The notes under the pieces were generated by a model, which was given only the letters and a program-made list of their open reading frames with translations, did not search any database and was not told where the DNA came from. From the NCBI RefSeq assembly GCF_000003195.3, contig NC_012876.2, forward strand, positions 60,072,407 to 60,136,406: DNA of 64,000 nt, written 5' to 3'. This DNA is from Sorghum bicolor (Eukaryota; Streptophyta; Magnoliopsida; Poales; Poaceae). A program made the position numbers and the translations under genes. Shown here in pieces: positions 55,689-64,000 of the stretch. How positions within the stretch are numbered: the first letter of the stretch is position 1; every line of letters starts with the position of its first letter.

Positions 55689-55776
55689 AATCTATATCTA
55701 TATCTATATCTATATCTATATCTATATCTATATCTATATCCATATCTATATCCATATCCATATCTATATCTATATA
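55689..55776. repeat. (TATATC)n hexanucleotide microsatellite, second locus
   Basis: About fourteen units, some TCCATA variants at the right end. Same motif as at 50406-50482, 5.2 kb away. Confidence 0.92.
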
Positions 55777-56072
55777 CTTTAATAAAGATAAACTCCACTA
55801 GATGTTTTATTTTTTGGTGCAAGATATTTATATCATTTCCCACTAAGTACATCGCTAACTTGCAATCTTTCATACAAGCTATCCATGTCATCCCTTCTTA
55901 ATTATAAAAATTGTCCATAACGTCTCATTATGTGTAGTACTTTTAATCTTTCAACATATAAGTCATCTACATATGTTATTTATTTCATCATCCTATCCTT
56001 CTAAATTGTGATATAATATTCTATAATATTCTATTAGAGCAAGAGGAGCTCTACCAAAAAGACCATAAATAA

Positions 56073-56329
56073 TTTCCCCTGTCTTAAAATAATTGCATAT
56101 CTCGATTTTTAAAAAATAAATCTTTTTAAGTTTGACTAAATATATAAAATTAATATTGATGATGTATAATGAGCATAATTAGATGAATAGTGGAATGCAT
56201 TTTTATAGTAAATGTATTAGGAGAGACAAATATTAATAATATTTTTAATTTCTAGATCTAGTCATTTTAGAAAAATATTGACTTCTTCAAGAAATCGAGA
56301 TATATGAATGTTTTTTGAACAAAGGAAGT
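56073..56329. mobile_element. Decayed Stowaway-like MITE
   Basis: Left TTTCCCCTGTCTTAAAAT with CATATCTCGATTTTT, right AGAAATCGAGATATATGAAT with AACAAAGGAAGTA; imperfect inverted ends about 257 bases apart. A further partial copy (TTCCCTCTGTCCGAAAATAA) begins near 56430. Confidence 0.55.
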
Positions 56330-56598
56330 ATGGTGTATTAGATTTTAAGAATGTTTAGTCAATCTAATCTAAACAGAGATGCATAGAGGCTATTGGCGGG
56401 AAAACGATTATAACCTATGTATGAAATCTATTCCCTCTGTCCGAAAATAACCATACTTTTAGTATTCAAACTTTGTTCCACAATAAATACATTTTTAGGT
56501 ACTGGACCACCTACTTTTAGAACCAAACAACTCTTACTTACGGAACAAGTTTGTGGTGTATGTATATGTCCACTGTTAGTCCATCCTATCTAGTTTTA

Positions 56599-56937
56599 GG
56601 CTTTGTTTAGTTCTCACCCCCAAAAGTTTTCATCCATCACATCGAATCTTTACACACATACATGAGTATTAAATATAGATAAAAAATAAACTAATTACAC
56701 AGTTTGGTTGGAATCACGAGACGAATCTTTTAAATCTAGTTAGTCCATAATTAGCGTTAGGTGCTACAGCATGTGCTAATGATGTATTATTAATTAGACT
56801 TAATAAATTCATCTCGCTGTTTCTAGGCGAGTTATGTAATTAATTTTTTTATTAATATCCAGATACTCCTTTCGACATCCTACAAAGCACTCGATGTGAC
56901 ACCCAAAAAAAATTTCATACTCCAACTAGACAAGGCC
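56599..56937. mobile_element. Tourist-like MITE, TTA duplication kept
   Basis: 339 bases; ends GGCTTTGTTTAGTTCTCACC and CTCCAACTAGACAAGGCC; TTA at 56596-56598 and 56938-56940. Orientation of the internal blocks (GAATCACGAGACGAATCTTT) is opposite to the copies at 52593 and 53253. Confidence 0.82.
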
Positions 56938-57059
56938 TTAGTATAATTCCGCACGATTGAATGGAGGAGCGGCAAAGCGATAGGATATGATCCCCCTCTG
57001 AATTGTATGTTGTGCGGTACAATCGCCGTACAGATGCATCGATCACATGAGTTGACTAA

Positions 57060-57237
57060 GGCCCTGTTTGGTTCCACCAACTAAATTTTAGCTAGCTAAA
57101 CTTTAGTCACTTTAGTAGCTAAAGTTCCAAACACATTGACTAAAAGAGACTAAAATAGTTTAGTTCCATTAGTCACCCAAGAGTAGCTAAAATAATTTTA
57201 GCTAGCTAAAATTTAGTTGGTGGAACCAAACAGGGCC
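57060..57237. mobile_element. Near-palindromic MITE (GGCCCTGTTTGGTTCC ends)
   Basis: 178 bases. Long inverted ends: GGCCCTGTTTGGTTCCACCA and TGGTGGAACCAAACAGGGCC, continuing through ACTAAATTTTAGCTAGCTAA for about 40 bases each. Flanks TAA and TGA. An RNA copy would form a long hairpin. Confidence 0.88.
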
Positions 57238-57726
57238 TGAGTTTTTTTCAAATAACTACGAGTTGAGAGGTAAGATGTGTTGTTTGGCATAGCGCTCTAG
57301 TCTACATGTGAATTTCTCAGAACCAACTATCTATAGCTCAAGAAATCTTGGGTCTACAGCACGTCCAAAGCAAGCATTTACATGTACTTAGACTTAATAT
57401 ATAGTATTTATAGTTTTTTTGTTTATAACTTAGGCTTCAATATACATACTTAAATAAAACACATTAATTAATTAATTAATTTTATATACACAAACTGCAA
57501 TCCAGTCTGACCTCATAGCTATAGATTTACTAAACAGGCTCTAATGTGTACTACTTGTCGTAAGATCAGTCTCAATGTAGAGTATCATAATAATCCAGTT
57601 ATCAAGATTGTCATGCTAGTTTTTTTTGTTGATAATTGTGACAATGCTGCTAGCTCAACAACGCAAATTTGCTGATGTGTCATAGTATCAAATGAGAATG
57701 AAACTCCACGTTGAAACTTTTACTAA
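57238..57726. other. Intergenic, no gene seen
   Basis: AT-rich, with a short ATTA run near 57463-57481. Confidence 0.5.
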
Positions 57727-57955
57727 GGCCTTGTTTAGTTCTACATCAAAAACTTTTCACCCATCACATCAAATCTTTGAACACATGCATAAAAATATTA
57801 AATATAGACGAAAATAAAAACTAATTGTATAGTTTGTCTGTAAATCGCGAGATAAATCTTTTAAGTATAATTAGTCTATGATTGGATACTAATTGTAAAA
57901 TAAAACGAAAATTCTAAAGTAGTCAAATCCAAAAAAAATGAAACTAAACAAGGCC
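57727..57955. mobile_element. Tourist-like MITE, TAA duplication kept
   Basis: 229 bases; ends GGCCTTGTTTAGTTCTACAT and GAAACTAAACAAGGCC; TAA at 57724-57726 and 57956-57958. Confidence 0.88.
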
Positions 57956-58062
57956 TAAAGACTAGTCTAGGTTGGTAACCAACCCGACACAAATTTGGTA
58001 AGGGAAATTAAAGCAGACGCTTAATTAGATCATCAGAATCCTGCGTGGAGTAGACGCAGCTT

Positions 58063-58078
58063 AACTTAACCACCCCCA
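58063..58078 (+). repeat. Target-site duplication of the LINE, left copy
   Basis: AACTTAACCACCCCCA, repeated exactly after the poly(A) tail at 62383-62398. It fixes both ends of the LINE insertion. Confidence 0.9.
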
Positions 58079-58079
58079 G

Positions 58080-60863
58080 ATGACCCACCTCGCCCGCTTA
58101 ATCACCTCTACTAAAACCCAGGTATGTTTTATCTCTGAAACCCATAACTCTTCTATTTCTCGCACTTCCATTATTAATAAATTCAATGCTTCTAATGCTT
58201 TTGTAGTTCCTGCTCTAGGCCGCTCAGGAGGCCTTTGGCTCTTTTGGAACCAGGACGTTAGTGTTAACGTAGTTCAGCACTCCCTTTACTTTATCTTCGC
58301 TGTGTGCAATAATAAGTTAGACAATCGACAGTTCGGTCTTGTGTGTGTGTATGGTGATCCCCATCATGACCTCTTAGAACACATCTGGATGCAAGTGTTT
58401 AATTTTGTGCAAACCCACCATGACTTGCCTATTTTTTGCATGGGTGACATGAATGAAATTATGCATCCGAATGAAAAACATGGCCCGGGTAGGCCAGACA
58501 TGCGTCGTATTAGTGTTTTCTGCGATCTTGTTAAGAGATGTGGTTTTATGGATCTTGGTTATAGTGGTTCGGCTTACACATGGACTAATAAAAGATTTAC
58601 TTCTACTCCTACCTTTCAGAGGTTAGACCGTTGTTTTGCTAATGCTGAATGGTGTATCATTTATCCGCGTACTTCGGTTTTTCACCTTCCCATGTTAAAT
58701 AGTGACCATTCTCCGATTCTTACTATGCTTCATTCTCACCATGGCACTACCACTAAACCTTTTCGTTTTGAAAATTGGTGCCTCCTAGAGGATGACTATA
58801 ATTCAACTGCCAAAAATAGTTGGCTAAAATCTGCTAATAGACCCTTTCACCAAAAAACTACCTTCCTAGCCGCTGATCTTAAAAAATGGCGACGCAAAAA
58901 ACCTAGAATTGATGAGCAATTAAAACGAATTGAAAATTGCATTCTTCAGGAGCAATCCCTTCACCCCTCTATCCAGGATTATACTCTGCAGGATCAATTA
59001 GCTCGGCAGCACCAACAATTAATGGAGAAGGATGAGCACTTCCACCTCCAACGTGCTAAAAAGAACTGGGCGCAGCTTGGGGACCGCAACACAAGATATT
59101 TTCACCAGGCCATCATAAAAAGAACTCGGAAGAATAGAATAACCTTTTTGCAAAATCCTGATGGTACTGAATCTGTTACTCATGATCAACTAACTCAAAC
59201 TCTTTCCAATTACTTTTGTGATATTTTTGCTGTCCAAGCTCCTCCTCCTCATCTTCATGCAGATCAATCTGGCAGGGTAGATTCTCCTCGTTCCAACAAC
59301 CCCAGCACGGCCTATTTTACCCAGCAAACTGATGGAGCCAACGACCCCCACCTCCCTCAAGAAAGTATGAGGTACACTAACTCCACCCCTACAATGCAGG
59401 AACTTCATTCGATAATCAAGTCCATGAGAAGCAATGCTTCTCTCGGCCCTGATGGTCTCAATGCCGCGTTCTACAAATCAGCTTGGCCCTGGATTGGTCA
59501 AGATGTCTATCAAATGGTATATGATTTCTATTCTCAAGCTTTCATGATCCCAGAAATCAATAAAACCTACATTGTTTTAATTCCAAAAAAGATGCAACCC
59601 ATTGTTCCTCAGGATTTTAGACCTATAAATCTTTGCAATGTAGCTTATAAACTCATTTCTAAAACATTAGCTGAAATACTTAAACCACATCTCCCTCATA
59701 ATATAGATGCCTCTCAATCTGTGTTTGTTAAGGATAGACATATATCCACTAATATTATAATTACTCAAGAAATTATTCACTCTTTCTCACTCAGATCATG
59801 GACTGACAACGCTTTCCTTCTTAAGATAGATCTGGCTAAAGCTTTTGACAGGATTCGTTGGGACTTCATCGTTCGTGCTCTTCAAAGACTTCATCTCTCT
59901 CCTACCTTTATTAATCTTATTTACCAATGCATTTCTACTGCCTCCTTCTCTATTCTTTTAAATGGTGAACCATCTGCATATTTTAAAGCTACCAGAGGAA
60001 TTCGTCAGGGATGCCCCCTCTCCCCTTATCTCTTCGTGGTTGCCATCAATGAACTCTCTATCTCTCTTCAAGACCAATTATATAATAATCAGCTTGCAGG
60101 AATCAAATTGGGTCCAGGTAGTCCTTCTATTCACTCTATGCTTTTTGCGGATGATCTAATCATTTGTGGTAAGGCTACCCTTCAAGAAGCTCAGTCAATT
60201 CACAGCACCCTCTACAATTTCTGCCACCAATCAGGTCAGATTCCAAACCTTCAAAAATCCTCTATCTTATTCAGTCGTAATGTTCTTGATAGTATCAAAC
60301 AAGATATTAAAGGCCTTTTCCCTGTCCCTGACCTCCAGCCTAATATTATCCATTTAGGACATCCCCTCATTTTTAATCACAAAGATAGAAATAAGGCTTA
60401 TAATTTTATTAAGAACAAATTTTATGCAAAATTCAACACGGTCAAAGGGAACAAACTTAACCATGCGGGCCGTTTAACTTACATTCAATCTGTTCTCTCT
60501 TCTATCCCTATTTACTACATGTCCACCATTCTTTTCTCTAAAACTTTTATTGAACAGTTAACAACTATCATCAAAAGATTTTGGTGGGCAGGTATCCAAG
60601 AAGAGAACTCTACCAAACCTATTCATTTCAGGTCCTGGAACGACATTTGTCAAAGGAAGGACAATGGCGGTGTAGGAATCAGAGATCTCTACTTGGTCAA
60701 CAAAAGCCTCATTATGCAGGCTGCTTACAATATTGTCACTAACAAAAACCCTTTCATGACCGCAGTCCTCAAAGCAAAATATTACCCTTTTAATTCTTTC
60801 TGGACTGCTACCAACTCTACTACAAAATCTGCTTTCTGGTCCTCTATTTTGCAGGTAAAATAG
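58080..60863 (+). pseudogene. LINE ORF2: endonuclease (N-truncated) and reverse transcriptase
   Basis: Open for 927 codons from an ATG that lies by chance at the insertion junction. The APE-type endonuclease lacks its first strand (the N-terminal WNxRG motif) but keeps FISETHN (Glu20), FCMGDMNEI, YTWTNKR and LNSDHSPI. RT motifs: PKKMQPIVPQDFRPINLCN, SVFVKDRHIS, FLLKIDLAKAFDRIRWDF, TRGIRQGCPLSPYLFVVAI and the FADD box (residues 689-692). It ends at an in-frame TAG (60861-60863), after which the same frame stays open. In life ORF2 nicks the target and copies its RNA at that site; without the endonuclease N-terminus this copy should be inactive. Confidence 0.9.
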
Positions 60864-62220
60864 GATTTGTCCGCCAATGTCTCTCTCCAACTTCATGATG
60901 GTAACTCTTCGATCTGGTCTTCCCCATGGTTCCCTTTATGGGATACCATCCATGACCACTTCAAGCTGTCTGTCTCGGTCAATCCCATTCCTGCTCAAGT
61001 CAAGGATCTTTGGCACCCCAATACTCATAATTGGAACATTAATATTATAAATAACACTTTTGATTCCCCTGCTGTCCACCTCATTGCAGCGACTCCAACT
61101 GTGCCTACTGATTCCCCCGACACTCTTCGTTGGATCCCGGCGAAAGACGGCGTTTGCTCCACTAAGTCGATATACAAACATCTTCATTCTACTAATATTA
61201 CTAACTTGCCTAATCATGGTCCTCGCTCTATTACTGATGGTTGTAGCAAGTTATTACACAAAATATGGAGGTCCAAATACATCCCCCCGCTTCTCAAAAC
61301 TTTTGCATGGAGACTCATTAGAAGGGCGCTCGCCACAGCAGATCGAGCGACAAGATACTCCATCAACGGGACTAATACTTGTGACAGATGCAACATGATC
61401 GAAACTGACTCTCACCTGTTCTTTCATTGTAATCTCCCTACACAGGTTTGGCTCACATCAAGTCCTGCTCTCAATACAGCCACCCTTCCCTCGAAAGATG
61501 ATGGAGTACAACATATCCTCCAAACTATTCTCCCAGATAACACAAATGAATTTCTTTTATGTAAAACTCTCACTACTTTGTGGTATATCTGGAAATCTAG
61601 AAATGACTACCATTTTAACAGGAAAGAGTGGACCCATGTGCAAATTCACACTGCCATTGCAAGTTATATGGAGCATACTCATCTACATCCATCCCAAACA
61701 GCTGCTTCTTTCCAGCAGCCCCCTGGTATGATTTCTTCTGTCATGCAGACTACTCCAATCCCAGCGGAATCGACAAGGCCACATTTTTACGCCAACCCAA
61801 TGGCACTCCAAGGATCCCGATGCTATGTAGATGTCTCCAGAGTGCCAGATGATCAATCCACAGCTCCGGCCAATGCTGGCATAGGTATTTTTAAATTTTC
61901 AGGCACAACCAGCCCAATCTATCTACATCAAGGCCAGGATGCAAAACTGTTACTCTGTTCTTATGGGAGAGGCTGCGGCTCTAGCTCTCGGTGCCAAGCT
62001 GATTCAAGCCCTCCAGATCTCTTAATGTTTCTTCCTCTCTGATTCCGAACAGCTGGTTCGGTTTCTTCACAAAGACAGAAGGGACAACCCTCCCCACTGG
62101 AGAATGAAACCATATACCCAAACCTTTGATAATGTCGCAGGATTACTTCAAGCTACTCTTTTCAAGATTTCCAGATCATCAAACTCTACAGCGGATACCC
62201 TAGCTAAACAAGCGAGAGTT
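60864..62220 (+). pseudogene. LINE ORF2 C-terminal part: zf-RVT and RNase H, disrupted
   Basis: Continues the ORF2 frame after the TAG. It contains the zf-RVT-type region (IWRSKYIPPLLKTFAWRLIR, CDRCNMIETDSHLFFHCNLP) and then an RNase H of the kind acquired by plant L1 elements: CYVDVSRVPDD (first Asp), a frame change near 61950, GEAAALALGAKLIQAL (Glu), an in-frame TAA near 62021, DSEQLV (Asp), and NSTADTLAKQAR. So it carries one nonsense codon before it, one frameshift and one stop within the RNase H. Confidence 0.85.
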
Positions 62221-62382
62221 TCCACTCTTGTTTAGCTTGATCACACTTGTACCCGTTTGGCTTGTGGTCCTTTATGTTCTTCTCTTCAGGCTCTACTTTC
62301 AGTAGACCTGTTTGATGTACAAACCTTTGCAGCTTCATGCTGCGTTTAATATATTTCGGTCTGTTCTTTGTCAAAAAAAAAA

Positions 62383-62398
62383 AACTTAACCACCCCCA
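62383..62398 (+). repeat. Target-site duplication of the LINE, right copy
   Basis: Matches 58063-58078 exactly. It begins within the last A residues of the tail, as usual for L1-type insertions. Confidence 0.9.
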
Positions 62399-64000
62399 AA
62401 CTCTGCGTTGGAGGTAAGGTGACTAAATAGGCCAAATCAGAGTCGGTCAATAGTCCAAGTATTTCCTCCGTTTTGTAACATAGAACATTTCTAGTATTCT
62501 AAAATTATCATCAAATATAATTCTAGAGGATATATAAAAATTAATTTTACATTAATATTTTTATTTGTCAATCAATCATCATTAATCACGTTGACGATAG
62601 CGTATGATTAGAAAATAAAATGAGGAAATATATGTTTTTTATATTTTCTTTTAATTGATGCAAAAAAATTTAAAATGTACTATATCGAGTACGAATTGGA
62701 TTTGAGTTGCGCTAAAAGATGCTGACACGAGCAAGAAAGGAACATATGTACTGTGTCTGTGTGTGTGAAATGTGAACGTTCTGACCGATTCCCATTGGTG
62801 TAGCTAGCTCTTTGCTTGCAACGACGACGATGTCTTGTTTCTGCGAGCGAGGGCTTACTTGGAAACAATTCCTCTCCCTGCCCTCTATATATGGCACCAG
62901 CAGCACGTGACGTGGCGCCGCGCGTGAGGGATTCCGTGGCTCACCGCCGCTAATCTTGGTCCCATCCCATCCCAGTCACGTATCCACTCCTCCAACCGCG
63001 CGCGCCGGAACGGAAAGAAAAGTCCACGGTCACCCAATCCGTAGCAGCTGCGAAACTTCTCCGTGGACCCGACCCGACCCGACCCACCAAAACGTCCCAG
63101 GCTCGTGGAGCCGTGGAGGCGAGGCACCCAAACCATCGCGTCAGCTCACTCCACGTCTCCGCTCCCCCACCCCGAACTGCACCCTCGTTAGTTAGAGATT
63201 TGCAGCCCGCACCAGGCATCATTGGTACGCACGTGCTTGGGCTACTTCCGTCAATAGCAGAGGATGCCACACGGACGGGAGCACGTATATATTCTGTTCA
63301 TATACATATATACTTATATAGGATCTTGCTACTTGTATACATATGCAGCATTATTATATGCTAGCGCGTGTATTACGTGGCTCTTGCCACCAATTTGCTA
63401 AAAGAGTCGTCGGATCTATAGGTGTTCTGTTGTTACATTCAGGAGAAGTACGTGACGAGTTCTTTTCGAAAATAGAAACGCCTTTTGTACTCACTTTAGA
63501 TATATCAAGAGTAGTACGTTACAGGCTTTACAGCTCTTTGGATAATTTGACTGTCTAGACTTAGAAAACAATGTAATTATAGAATTCGTCCCGGTCAAAC
63601 ATACTCAGTTTGATTAACTTTTATAGCGATGAGTCATGTTAATATTTATATTTCTAAAAAGTTAACTAATCTAATCTAATAATACTTATTTTTTAATCGT
63701 AATAATACTTTCTTATAATTTTGATCAAAGTTCAAATTATTTGATTTCTTAAAAAAAAACAAGAATCACATTCTTTTCATGGCGAAGGGAGTATTACTTC
63801 GATCTACCCATCACAACCGCCACCCACTTTTGGTTCACCTCAAACGATATGGGTATCAAGCATGATGTTGCTCTTTGCATCATCTATATACGAGAAAAAT
63901 CCTTGGTATACATCATAAGTAAAATGAGTTAAGGTCTATTGACATCTACAACTTGTTCGTTTGAGTTTATCGGCCCAATCAATCAGTGTTTTTCTCTCAC
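62399..64000. other. Intergenic with a GC-rich, G-box-containing block
   Basis: 62459-62660 carries a partial Stowaway-like sequence (ATTTCCTCCGTTTTGTAACA). The block 62880-63200 is GC-rich with TATATATGG, CACGTGACGTGG (G-box/ABRE-like, 62904-62915) and a (GACCC)n run near 63068; it resembles a promoter or leader, but no exon could be joined to it. Another MITE-like right end (GGCGAAGGGAGTA) is near 63781, and 63951-64000 begins a TTGTTCGTTTGAGTTTATCG MITE cut by the window end. Confidence 0.45.

Larger units (their letters stand above)
58079..62384 (+). mobile_element. 5'-truncated L1-type LINE with poly(A) tail and 16-bp target duplication
   Basis: Inserted 5' end at 58079, poly(A) at 62373-62384, flanked by AACTTAACCACCCCCA on both sides. 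The 5' end falls inside the endonuclease coding region, so the promoter, ORF1 and the start of ORF2 are missing. The duplicated target is exact, which suggests a fairly recent insertion. It lies 123 bases downstream of a MITE. Confidence 0.92.

Noticed and set aside
55667..55901. Tyr/Leu and Arg/Tyr repeat ORFs on both strands
   Set aside because: Translation of the (TATATC)n microsatellite.
62885..63270. Possible first exon of a gene (106-codon minus-strand and 79-codon plus-strand ORFs)
   Set aside because: GC-rich with promoter-like motifs, but no domain and no exon to join on either strand within the window.

Overview
The window reads as nuclear DNA of a grass, most likely a panicoid of the Andropogoneae (sorghum or a close relative). 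The reasons are GC-rich exons with GT-AG introns, many small DNA transposons with GGCCTTGTTTAGTTC-type ends, Tat-lineage Ty3/gypsy elements, L1-type LINEs and a Helitron. The species is inferred; nothing here proves it. Only three host genes are supported: a DCR-type BAHD acyltransferase (30449-32709), a UCH37/UCHL5-type deubiquitinase (about 35560-39381, coding 36561-39381) and a STOP1/ART1-type C2H2 zinc-finger factor (43884-45161), all on the + strand.

Region 1-12348 is one large minus-strand Ty3/gypsy element. Its 3' part lies beyond the left edge, gag (1238 codons) and pol cover 1-8836, a primer-binding-type site lies at 9361-9379, and a probable long LTR extends to about 12348. Region 12402-12740 is a chimeric + strand gypsy scrap. 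Region 12741-28094 is a second Tat-type family in a tandem arrangement: a complete element A (LTR 27393-28094, gag, protease, RT, two RNase H domains, integrase, an antisense gene, PPT, LTR 15711-16412), then a truncated element B that shares the middle LTR and stops at 12741.

Element A/B is the most interesting part. It carries, antisense to gag-pol, an intron-containing gene (17048-20312, six exons, own TATA box) encoding a plant mobile domain (PMD) protein with a proline/glutamine-rich linker and a coiled-coil tail. The whole element, including the LTR, is strewn with the hexamer ATCGGC/GCCGAT: 43 copies counted by eye in 3.9 kb, where about 2 are expected. These include two perfect GCCGATA-7 nt-TATCGGC dyads between the convergent ends of the antisense gene and pol. 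I suggest, as inference only, that the antisense protein and the motif form a self-recognition or anti-silencing system.

Region 28095-64000 holds the three host genes amid many small transposons: at least eight TTA/TAA-flanked Tourist-like elements, Stowaway elements, a CACTA remnant, a Helitron, one decayed LINE (about 40260-42061) and one 5'-truncated LINE with a clear 16-bp target duplication (58079-62384). Microsatellites, a minisatellite, a G4-capable GGGGTT array and a perfect 25-bp inverted repeat are also present. No tRNA, rRNA or CRISPR array was seen.
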